NCBI GenBank assembly: GCA_902797475.1
Contig: CADBTG010000015.1
Span: 1-8,113 of the forward strand
Source of the DNA: an uncultured Lachnospiraceae bacterium
Lineage (GTDB): Bacteria > Bacillota > Clostridia > Lachnospirales > Lachnospiraceae
DNA: 8,113 nucleotides
Reading direction: 5' to 3'
Below, in pieces: positions 1 through 6,132 of the stretch. Within the stretch, counting starts at the first letter, position 1, and each line of letters begins with the position of its first letter. The notes below the pieces were generated by a model. It saw nothing but the letters and a program-made list of their open reading frames with translations, had not been told where the DNA came from and searched no databases. Position numbers and translations under genes: made by a program.

Positions 1-411
1 CGGTCCCTGTAAAACATCGAACATATCCGCAGCAGCTCTTCCTTCAAAGTCGCTGAACTTCGGATCGTCAACGTAGACTTCCTTTCCGAACAAGGTGAAA
101 TGACCGGCAATGCCGAGCGCATATTCCTTATCCTTATTAGTGCCGTAAAGAAGTCGGTCTTTGTTCTCGTCCGTCACCTCATGCGTGCCGGCGACTCCTC
201 TTCTGTTAAGGTCGAAAGTAATATCCTTCTCTGTATTTCCGCCTTTAACACCTGCCACACTCAGATTGAGCGCGGCGCGGTTTTGGGATGCAATGGCATC
301 ACCCTCTCCGCTTTGTTCCTTCGCAAGCGCAGTGCCGGGAAGGACAGATGTGACCAACATTGCCGCAGAAAGAACGGCAACTGTCACCTTTTTCAGTATT
401 GATTTTCGCAT
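1..411 (-). CDS. Secreted surface protein, choice-of-anchor A-like N-terminus (3' partial)
   Basis: The first 137 codons of a gene that runs off the window at position 1. The ATG at 409-411 is preceded by AAAAGGAG (420-427 on the plus strand) with an 8-nt spacer, which fixes the start. The protein begins with a classical signal peptide: basic MRKSILKK, a hydrophobic core at about residues 9-25, and a signal peptidase I site after ALA (28-30). Mature sequence follows from KEQSGEG. Residues about 97-128 (YALGIAGHFTLF, then SDFEGRAAA) resemble the opening of the choice-of-anchor A / collagen-binding-like domain, whose members carry an LG-A-x-F-x-x-F start and a D-x-EGR-x-A motif. By family, such proteins are exported and often wall-anchored. 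No anchor can be seen because the C-terminus is missing. The signal peptide is clear. The domain name is recognition from short motifs and could be wrong. It has its own promoter and leader and is not part of the upstream operon. Confidence 0.8.
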   Translation of the reverse strand, partial: MRKSILKKVTVAVLSAAMLVTSVLPGTALAKEQSGEGDAIASQNRAALNLSVAGVKGGNTEKDITFDLNRRGVAGTHEVTDENKDRLLYGTNKDKEYALGIAGHFTLFGKEVYVDDPKFSDFEGRAAADMFDVLQGP

Positions 412-554
412 AAATAAAACTCCTTTTCGGGTCTTCCGATGCAAAAATGTAACAAATTACACATTTTTGCATATTCAGAAAGCTCTTTATACTACACCCG
501 GTGGCCGTTTTTGAGTCAAAACAGTATAAAAAACTCACAAAAACTCAGCCGCCA
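412..554 (-). other. Predicted 5' leader of the secreted-protein gene
   Basis: If transcription starts near 554, about 140 nt of untranslated RNA precede the start codon at 411. It contains an AU-rich potential stem in its first half (a GTTTTTG arm facing CAAAAAC on the minus strand), a GC-rich short dyad around 495-503 (CACCCGGTG on the plus strand), the perfect 12-bp inverted repeat at 439-472, and the Shine-Dalgarno at 420-427. I recognise no known riboswitch consensus. The leader is long for a simple surface-protein gene, but its existence depends on the promoter call. Confidence 0.4.
439..472. repeat. Perfect 12-bp inverted repeat (operator or RNA hairpin)
   Basis: ATGCAAAAATGT (439-450) and ACATTTTTGCAT (461-472) are exact reverse complements separated by 10 nt, itself partly symmetric (GTAA against TTAC). 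It sits 28 nt upstream of the start codon at 411 and outside the Shine-Dalgarno. No U tract follows on either strand, so it is not a terminator. It could be a regulator-binding dyad or a 5' RNA stabilising hairpin. The sequence alone does not decide. Confidence 0.6.
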
Positions 555-560
555 TTATCT

Positions 561-589
561 ATTCTACGTCAGTCTAAAGGAAAAGTCAA
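561..589 (-). promoter_or_regulatory. Sigma-A type promoter for the secreted-protein gene
   Basis: Read on the minus strand, TTGACT (584-589; 5 of 6 matches to TTGACA) is followed after exactly 17 nt by TAGAAT (561-566; 5 of 6 matches to TATAAT). It lies downstream of the terminator of the preceding gene and about 150 nt upstream of the start codon at 411. It therefore predicts transcription starting near 554 and a leader of roughly 140 nt. The pairing of near-consensus boxes at optimal spacing in a true intergenic gap makes this the best promoter in the window. A second TTGACT nearer the gene has only a poorly spaced -10 candidate. Confidence 0.65.
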
Positions 590-638
590 CCCGTAAAGTA
601 AAGAAACTTGTCATTTTTTCGAGGAATTTTTCAGGCAA
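564..638 (-). CDS. Possible 24-codon small ORF with TTG start
   Basis: On the minus strand a perfect AAGGAGG (645-651) stands 6 nt before TTG (636-638), which opens a 24-residue frame (MPEKFLEKMTSFF, ending in SFRLT) that stops at TAG (564-566). The same frame can be extended to an ATG at 663-665 giving 33 residues, but that ATG has no ribosome site. The stop codon coincides with the -10 box of the downstream promoter. The peptide has no recognisable motif and no membrane segment. I list it only because a consensus ribosome site in an intergenic gap is unlikely to matter to anything else. A purine-rich accident is an equally good explanation. Confidence 0.2.
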   Translation of the reverse strand: MPEKFLEKMTSFFTLRVDFSFRLT

Positions 639-703
639 AATCTTCCTCCTTCCGTTCCTGTTCATAATGTTTACAATTTGTTTTCTTTTTGGTCTTAAAC
701 GAT

Positions 704-732
704 AAAAAAAGGAGAAATCTTTCGATTTCTCC
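704..732 (-). terminator. Intrinsic terminator of the LRR/CAP surface-protein gene
   Basis: Read on the minus strand, GGAGAAATC, a GAAA tetraloop, GATTTCTCC and then seven T residues (710-704) form a perfect 9-bp hairpin plus U tract, 27 nt after the stop codon at 760-762. It is a textbook Rho-independent terminator and isolates the surface-protein gene from the next transcription unit. Confidence 0.9.
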
Positions 733-759
733 CCGAAAACTACATCTTTTTATATATTA

Positions 760-3351
760 TTATCTATTTATATACACTTTTGCAGCATCTCCGAACCGTA
801 ACAGCCTGTCTGCGAGGGCATAGGCCTTAGGATTCTGCTCTTTTGCAAGCTTGCAATACCCTTCCATGCTTACGGTAAGGCGGTTGCTGAGCGTCGCTCC
901 GTTCCCGACAACATACAGCGTATATGCGTTTCGGCATTCCGCCACGGAAACTCCTGTCACATCGACGCGATAGGTTCCGTTACCAAGATTCGTCCATCCG
1001 TCTGCAGGGATGGATTTGTAAACCGTCTTTCCATCCTTTACATAGGAAACATAAGCTTCCTCTCCCGCCGGCTTTCTGTCTGTTCTGATGAAAAAGCTGA
1101 TTGACGGACGGTTCTCTAAGGAAAGCCCGAAGCTGTAAACCAAGAACGTCTCCGCTCCCGTGCTTTCATTGGCGAAAGAAGAAGCCGACAGCTGTGCTTC
1201 CTTTTGCGTTCCGTACTTCAAATAAGCAGCTATTCCCGCATCCGCAAGCCTTCCGGTGTGATACCCGAAGAAGCGCTGCGCCTCGGCGCCATAGCATAAC
1301 ATATCAACCAACAGGGTACGAAGCTTGCCGTCCGCTTTTCCGCCGGTCAGCATCGTAAGCACATAATCCTCGACGCTGTAATCTCCGGATTCATACACGG
1401 TCTCCTTGCCGTCCTTCAGACCGACGAAAGAAGCTCCGACCTTCGTCGTCATCTCCTTTGCCGCAAGCCCGTAATAGGAATAGACGCGGCACTTCTTTCC
1501 GTTATAATTCTCCGTCGCATATACACTTATCTTCTCGGTTTTCGTCCCGGAAACCTTGTCACCCTCATAAACCGGTATTTCAAGCTTCAGATAGGAACTG
1601 TCATGCTTGGCGGCAACCGCATCCGAAACATAGAAGACAAGGCCGAAAGCGTTACCAAACTGGCAGGAATACGCGACGAGCGCTTCCTCATCCTGCGTGT
1701 TTCCTCCGTTCCCTCCGTTTCCGGAAACATGAACAGGCGGCACGTATGTATTCTTGTTACCGTCTTTTGTGAGATCCGTTCCTGCGGGCACCGGTTTTTC
1801 CGCCTCGGGCTTCACGCTAAGGTAATCGGCAACCGTAATCTCCGCGCTTCTCTCCCTGCTTCCGCCTGCCGGAGCCACGCCGTCCCCGCTTCCGGTTCCG
1901 AGCACGCACACCAGATATGTCACGCCGCCCTTATTGACGCACGCGATTCCGATGCTCTTATACTCCGAGCCCGTCAGCCTGCTCTTGTTCATGGCGTCCG
2001 CATTCAGTCCGGCCGCTGCCTTCTGCGGCGTGTCATAGGTTGTGCCGATCAGAACGCATTCCGCTCCGGTTGTCTGCTGCGAGCCGTCCGGCCTGGTCGG
2101 ATTCAGGCTGTCATAATATACGGTAACTTCCGTTGCGCGCGCGAGCGCCAGATTGGTAAGGCTGCTGTCCCATGTAAGCGCGGTCTTTCCGCCTCGGAAC
2201 GTTTCATTGATGATGCCGAGGAGCCCCGCCGCGAGGTCCTGATTCTCAACGGCCTGCACGGAAACCGTATGGGTCTTCACGTAGGCTTTGCCGATTTTCG
2301 TGAAACCGCCGACAGCCCCGCTGATATCGGTTGCGAAAGCATCTGTTGCAACTCTCAACATGCTCTTCGGAAACGCGGAAACCGAAAGCGAATTACAGCC
2401 GGCAAATGCCTTACTCTCAATCTCCCTTACGCCTTCGGAAAATGTGACCGAACCAAGCGCCGAGCAACCCGAAAAGGCTCTCGCCGGGATCGACGTATGA
2501 CAGGCAATCTCCGCCTTTCTGAGCGCGCTCATCCCGGTAAATGCATACGTTTCAATCGTGTGGACGTCCGCCGGAATCACAAGCCGCGTAATGCCCTTAT
2601 TCGATGCAAAAGCGCGGGATTTCACGGTCCGCACAAAGCCCGGGATTGTAAACTCTCCGGACCATGTATAAGGAACGGCAACCAAAGTCTTTCCGTCCTT
2701 AGAATACAAAACACTGTTCACGGAGCGGTATATCTTCTGCCCGTCCGCACATTTATAGCTTGCAAACTCACGGTTTCCGTCAAAAGCCGTATTGTCAAAA
2801 TCCGTTACGGAAGCCGGAAGCGTAAACGATGTGAAATTGCAGTATTGAAAAGCACAGGCACCGATCTTCGTGACGGAATTGCACGTAACGGAAGCCAGCG
2901 TGCTGCAGTTGGAAAATGCAAAGTCTCCAATTCTCGTAACCTTCTTCAGATCAATCTTCTTCAGTCCGAGGCAGTTCATGAAAGCCTTTTTCGGAATTGA
3001 GGAAAGCGTTGAAGGAATCGTTACCGAGCTGACACCCGTCAGTTCGGCGAAGCAGCCCTCGCAAAGGCCCGTAACACCCTCCGCGATAACAATCTTCTTA
3101 ATCGTCGTCCGGTACAGATTGTCGCCGGTCAGGGCATCTTTCGAATTCCACGGGGATTTCGTCACGGTGCCGCTTCCCGATATCGTGAGCGTAAAACCGT
3201 CCGCCTTGCTGCCGGAAACCGTATACTGCACGCCGTTTCCGCATGAGCCGCCGACAGTCTTTCTTTCCGTCCATGAAAAATGCAACGCAAAAAAGACGGT
3301 AAGACTCATTACCGCCAAAATCGGTATCATTTTCCGCAATGCGTTCTTCAT
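760..3351 (-). CDS. BspA-like leucine-rich-repeat surface protein with CAP-like domain and duplicated C-terminal module
   Basis: An 863-residue exported protein. I chose the ATG at 3349-3351 because AGGGAG lies 9 nt upstream and the product then opens with a basic stretch and membrane segment (about residues 8-26). The in-frame ATG at 3411 would place extra residues inside the preceding terminator. Order of domains: signal or anchor segment; a beta-rich BspA-type opening (about 36-70); about ten degenerate LRR_5 repeats (about 85-345) with the recurring I-x-x-x-AF-x-x-C-x-x-L pattern; a CAP/SCP-like domain (about 373-486) recognised from LALARATEV and TRPDGS; a linker with GNGGNGGN (about 543-551); then two related C-terminal modules (about 561-697 and 735-863) of a kind frequent in clostridial surface proteins. 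No LPXTG, SLH or dockerin is visible and no clear signal peptidase site, so it may stay membrane-tethered. Family members are linked to adhesion and host contact, but the role here is unknown. It is transcribed alone, between two terminators. Confidence 0.88.
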   Translation of the reverse strand: MKNALRKMIPILAVMSLTVFFALHFSWTERKTVGGSCGNGVQYTVSGSKADGFTLTISGSGTVTKSPWNSKDALTGDNLYRTTIKKIVIAEGVTGLCEGCFAELTGVSSVTIPSTLSSIPKKAFMNCLGLKKIDLKKVTRIGDFAFSNCSTLASVTCNSVTKIGACAFQYCNFTSFTLPASVTDFDNTAFDGNREFASYKCADGQKIYRSVNSVLYSKDGKTLVAVPYTWSGEFTIPGFVRTVKSRAFASNKGITRLVIPADVHTIETYAFTGMSALRKAEIACHTSIPARAFSGCSALGSVTFSEGVREIESKAFAGCNSLSVSAFPKSMLRVATDAFATDISGAVGGFTKIGKAYVKTHTVSVQAVENQDLAAGLLGIINETFRGGKTALTWDSSLTNLALARATEVTVYYDSLNPTRPDGSQQTTGAECVLIGTTYDTPQKAAAGLNADAMNKSRLTGSEYKSIGIACVNKGGVTYLVCVLGTGSGDGVAPAGGSRERSAEITVADYLSVKPEAEKPVPAGTDLTKDGNKNTYVPPVHVSGNGGNGGNTQDEEALVAYSCQFGNAFGLVFYVSDAVAAKHDSSYLKLEIPVYEGDKVSGTKTEKISVYATENYNGKKCRVYSYYGLAAKEMTTKVGASFVGLKDGKETVYESGDYSVEDYVLTMLTGGKADGKLRTLLVDMLCYGAEAQRFFGYHTGRLADAGIAAYLKYGTQKEAQLSASSFANESTGAETFLVYSFGLSLENRPSISFFIRTDRKPAGEEAYVSYVKDGKTVYKSIPADGWTNLGNGTYRVDVTGVSVAECRNAYTLYVVGNGATLSNRLTVSMEGYCKLAKEQNPKAYALADRLLRFGDAAKVYINR

Positions 3352-3382
3352 GCTCTCGCGCTCCCTAAAAACATACGCAAAT

Positions 3383-3411
3383 ACCATAGCACAAAAAGAG
3401 AGAAACCGCAA
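3383..3411 (-). promoter_or_regulatory. Possible promoter of the LRR/CAP gene, overlapping the upstream terminator
   Basis: On the minus strand TTGCGG (3406-3411) is followed after 17 nt by TATGGT (3383-3388), which is preceded by TG to give an extended -10 (TGC then TATGGT). Transcription would start near 3376, leaving about 25 nt of leader carrying AGGGAG. The -35 matches the consensus at only three positions, and the boxes fall inside the hairpin and T tract of the preceding gene. The call rests mainly on the need for a promoter in the short gap after that terminator, and on spacing. Confidence 0.4.
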
Positions 3412-3428
3412 CCCTCACGGTTTCTCTC
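3393..3428 (-). terminator. Intrinsic terminator closing the ftsEX-M23-S41 operon
   Basis: GAGAGAAACCG and CGGTTTCTCTC are a perfect 11-bp inverted repeat (3398-3408 and 3418-3428) with a 9-nt loop. On the minus strand the hairpin is followed at once by TTTTT (3397-3393). It begins 7 nt after the S41 stop codon at 3435-3437, so it is correctly placed to end the operon. Confidence 0.9.
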
Positions 3429-3434
3429 ACACAG

Positions 3435-4655
3435 TTATTTCAGTTTTTCTTTCACGCACTGAATGGCAGCCTGAAGCTGATTATCCTTCTCTTTGGGGAT
3501 CTCAACCAGGGTCTTCAGCTCCTTGTCAAGCTCAACCTTGATGTCCGGCTCGAATCCGACGCCGTGAATATTCCGGCCGAGCGGCGAAAAATACTTAGAT
3601 GTCGTCACCTTAACCGCCGAACCGTCGCCGAGCGGAATCAGGGACTGCACGATTCCCTTACCGAAGGACTTCGTGCCGACCAGCGTTGCCACGCCGTAAT
3701 CCTGCAGACAGCCGGCAAATACTTCCGAGGCGCTGGCACTGTTGCCGTTGATCAGAACCGCAATCGGAACATCAACGGTCTTTGAGGACTGCGAGAAATA
3801 CTCTTCACGGTTACCGTTCTTGTCTTCCATATAAATCAGAAGCTTATTCTTCGGAAGTATCCGGTCAAGCATCGAGGTAACGGTCGTAAGCATGCCTCCG
3901 GGATTGTTTCTCAGATCGATTACCAAAGCCTTCATGCCTCTGACCGTCAGATCGTCAACTGCATCCAGATACTGCTTCTCGGTAACCTTATCGAACGCGG
4001 TGCAGATGATATATCCGATATCGTCCTCGAGCATCTCATATTCGATCGTAGGCTCTTCGACATTGTCGCGGACAACCGTCAGGTCGATATACTCGGAATC
4101 CTTCGGGCGGTAAATCTTAAAGCTCACCTGCGTTCCGGGTTCCCCGCGCATCTTCTGCACAACAGCGTCAATATCCATACCGAGAACGTCCTCACCGTCG
4201 ACTTCGCAAAGGATGTCTCCGGGAAGAACACCTGCATTATAAGCCGGGCCGTTCTTGAAGGGCTTGACGAATTCGACATTACCGTCGGCATTGGTCGTAA
4301 CGGTGGAGCCGACGCCCGCGTAATTTCCGTTCGTCGTAAGGGCGAACTCCTTATACTCAGAAGGCGAAAAATAAACCGTATACGGATCTCCGAGGCTGTC
4401 AATCAGGCCTGCATAGATGCCGTCTGTCGCTTTCTCGTAATCGATGTCGCCCATATAGTATTTTTCAAGGACGCCTTTGATTTTCTCAATCTTCATCGTG
4501 ACGGCGTCATGGTCCAGATCGGTGGCCGCCTCTCCCGTCGGTGCCTTGATGTCGGTGACTTTGTTTTCATCCTCGGCCATCTCGCATCCGAGAAGAAGCA
4601 CCATCATCACCGATACGAGAAGAACCGACAGGCAGCGTCTGCAAAAAGACTTCAT
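3435..4655 (-). CDS. S41 carboxyl-terminal processing protease (CtpA/CtpB type), probable lipoprotein
   Basis: A 406-residue serine protease acting outside the membrane, with AGGGAG 9 nt before the ATG. The N-terminus has basic residues, a hydrophobic run and LLLGC, giving a lipobox with Cys24 as probable lipidation site. Then come an N-terminal helical part (about 50-105; SLGDPYTVYFSPSEY is family-typical), a PDZ domain (about 107-197; substrate-binding region with AGVLPGD), and the tail-specific protease core (about 210-380). Catalytic residues are all present: Ser308 in NSASASE, Lys333 in SFGKG and Gln337 in GKGIVQ, with the 25-residue Ser-Lys spacing known from Prc and CtpB. Family members clip or degrade envelope proteins from their C-termini. 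It follows the M23 gene by only 24 nt and ends the operon, which suggests a link to hydrolase processing or turnover. That link is inference. In Bacillus a related protease acts in sporulation signalling, an alternative role. Confidence 0.93.
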   Translation of the reverse strand: MKSFCRRCLSVLLVSVMMVLLLGCEMAEDENKVTDIKAPTGEAATDLDHDAVTMKIEKIKGVLEKYYMGDIDYEKATDGIYAGLIDSLGDPYTVYFSPSEYKEFALTTNGNYAGVGSTVTTNADGNVEFVKPFKNGPAYNAGVLPGDILCEVDGEDVLGMDIDAVVQKMRGEPGTQVSFKIYRPKDSEYIDLTVVRDNVEEPTIEYEMLEDDIGYIICTAFDKVTEKQYLDAVDDLTVRGMKALVIDLRNNPGGMLTTVTSMLDRILPKNKLLIYMEDKNGNREEYFSQSSKTVDVPIAVLINGNSASASEVFAGCLQDYGVATLVGTKSFGKGIVQSLIPLGDGSAVKVTTSKYFSPLGRNIHGVGFEPDIKVELDKELKTLVEIPKEKDNQLQAAIQCVKEKLK

Positions 4656-4679
4656 ATAACAATACTCCCTGATAACTTT

Positions 4680-6101
4680 TTACTGTAATTTCTGCAGATA
4701 CGGCGCCGGGTCAATCATCGTGCCGTTCTTCGAAAGTGAAAAATGAAGATGCGGCGCGGTAGATACTCCGGTGCTGCCGACAAGTCCGAGGACTTCGCCC
4801 TGCTTAACCTTCTGACCCTTCGTTACAAGAATCTTCGACATATGCATGTAATGGGTCGAATAACCGTTTCCGTGGTTGACAACAACCTGATTGCCCGAAG
4901 AGCTGTTGTAGCCGGCAGTCGTAACCGTTCCGGCAAGAACCGACACAATCTGAGCGCCGAGCTTACCGCCGATATCCCAGCCCTTATGGAAGGAACTTGC
5001 GCCTGCGCACGGTGGAACTCGGGGGCCGAACTTCGAAGCCGTTCTGTGGTCTCCGGGAAGCGGCCAGATCATCTTGTTGATGTCGGTAACATCCGTCTGC
5101 GTAATGCCTGCGGCATTGTTCTGCGGCGTAACATTGGACGAGGAATTATTGTTTCCGCCGTTCTGCTGCTGTTGCTGCTTTTGCTGCTGGGCCTTTCTGG
5201 AAGCCTCTTCCATCTCTCTTCTTCTGGCTTCCTCAAGCTGCCTTCTGCGGATTTCTTCCTGCTCTTTAATGTAAGCCTGCTGCTCGGCAATTGCCTGGTC
5301 GAGTGTCTTTTGAGCGGTTGCAAGCTCGGTAAGGTATACCTCGAGGAGCTCTTCGTTGGCACCGATCAGTTCCTCATACTTGGCGAAAGCATCCTGCTTG
5401 GCCACAATGATGGACTGAATGTACTTGGCTTCCTCCTCATACATCTGGTTGGCGGAATCCATTGCAATCTTCTGCTGCTCAAGAATATCCTTACGGGTCT
5501 GTACGTCTGCCTTCATTCTGGCATACTTTTCCAACAGATTATGGTCATATTCATTAATCTTTTTGATGTACTCGGAAGTATTCAGAATATCGGAAATGCT
5601 CTTCGATTTCAAATACAGCTCAAGCTGTTCCATCTGTCCGTTTTCATAGATGTAACGGACACGTTTCTTCATGGCTTCGTACTGCTTGGCAAGTGCAATT
5701 TCAGCCGCCTCGAGATCTTCACAGGCTACATTGTATTCCGCCGTAATGCGGTCTGCTTCTGCCTGCGCGGCTTCCATCTCAAGCATCGTCTCGGTCTGCT
5801 TCTTGTCTATCTCTTCGAGGTATGCAAGAATGTCGTCCGCCTGATGCTGAAGACTCTGCGTTTCTTTCTTCAGCTTTTCGGTTCTCGCCGCAGCCTCCTG
5901 CTTCTTCTGTTCAGCCTCTTTTCTCTTCTTCTCGAGCTCGGCTCCCTTGCTGCTTGCCTGAACGATGTTACCGTTCAGGGCCGTGACATTTGCCTTCGCC
6001 GTATTTCCGAGGAAAGCACGGAATACGAAAACCGGAATCAGTAATCCGAGTATCGTAATTCCGCCTGCGGCGTAAAGCAAACGTTTTACTGTCTTGTTCA
6101 T
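4680..6101 (-). CDS. Membrane-anchored coiled-coil M23 (LytM) peptidoglycan endopeptidase, FtsEX partner
   Basis: A 473-residue zinc endopeptidase expected to cut peptidoglycan cross-bridges or stem peptides. I chose the ATG at 6099-6101 because AGGGAGG stands 5 nt upstream and the product begins MNKTVKRLL with a membrane segment (about 8-30). A longer frame from 6161 overlaps ftsX and lacks such a site. Residues about 50-145 and 190-300 are coiled coil. Between them RVRYIYENGQMEQLEL and LKSKSISDIL (about 147-172) resemble the short lobe of PcsB/EnvC/CwlO-type proteins that contacts FtsX. A Gln-rich and Asn/Ser-rich linker (about 305-330) leads to the M23 domain (about 344-473). Its zinc ligands are intact: His372 and Asp376 in HKGWD, and His453 in HLH. 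Catalytic His420 and His451 are also present. It should therefore be an active enzyme, unlike E. coli EnvC, which only activates amidases. Its place right after ftsEX supports control by that complex. Confidence 0.92.
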   Translation of the reverse strand: MNKTVKRLLYAAGGITILGLLIPVFVFRAFLGNTAKANVTALNGNIVQASSKGAELEKKRKEAEQKKQEAAARTEKLKKETQSLQHQADDILAYLEEIDKKQTETMLEMEAAQAEADRITAEYNVACEDLEAAEIALAKQYEAMKKRVRYIYENGQMEQLELYLKSKSISDILNTSEYIKKINEYDHNLLEKYARMKADVQTRKDILEQQKIAMDSANQMYEEEAKYIQSIIVAKQDAFAKYEELIGANEELLEVYLTELATAQKTLDQAIAEQQAYIKEQEEIRRRQLEEARRREMEEASRKAQQQKQQQQQNGGNNNSSSNVTPQNNAAGITQTDVTDINKMIWPLPGDHRTASKFGPRVPPCAGASSFHKGWDIGGKLGAQIVSVLAGTVTTAGYNSSSGNQVVVNHGNGYSTHYMHMSKILVTKGQKVKQGEVLGLVGSTGVSTAPHLHFSLSKNGTMIDPAPYLQKLQ

Positions 6102-6106
6102 AGAAT

Positions 6107-6113
6107 CCTCCCT
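6107..6113 (-). promoter_or_regulatory. Strong ribosome binding site deciding the M23 start
   Basis: AGGGAGG on the minus strand, 5 nt before the ATG at 6101, in the 31-nt gap after the ftsX stop. It decides against the upstream in-frame ATG at 6161, which lies inside ftsX. A weak CGGC/GCCG hairpin (6116-6127) sits just upstream of it. Confidence 0.8.
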
Positions 6114-6132
6114 TTCGGCCTCAGCCGGTTCG

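Noticed and set aside
299..472. Cys-rich minus-strand frame starting in the inverted repeat, overlapping the secreted-protein gene
   Set aside because: It has no ribosome site, is out of frame with a gene that has a clear signal peptide, and its cysteines come from shifted Ala/Val codons.
412..703. Riboswitch or CRISPR-like element in the intergenic gap
   Set aside because: No direct repeats with spacers and no conserved riboswitch core could be recognised, only AT-rich sequence, a dyad and the promoter.
1603..3000. Long plus-strand open frame of 465 codons
   Set aside because: It lies wholly opposite the LRR/CAP gene, is rich in Arg, Cys and His as antisense frames tend to be, and shows no domain. 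The minus-strand frame has clear domains, ribosome site and terminator.
3352..3411. Upstream ATG for the LRR/CAP gene
   Set aside because: It lies in the loop of the preceding terminator, upstream of the probable transcription start, and lacks a ribosome site.
4743..6044. Plus-strand open frame of 433 codons with a poly-leucine run
   Set aside because: It is the shadow of the M23 gene. The leucine run is the complement of the CAG tract, and no start signal supports it.
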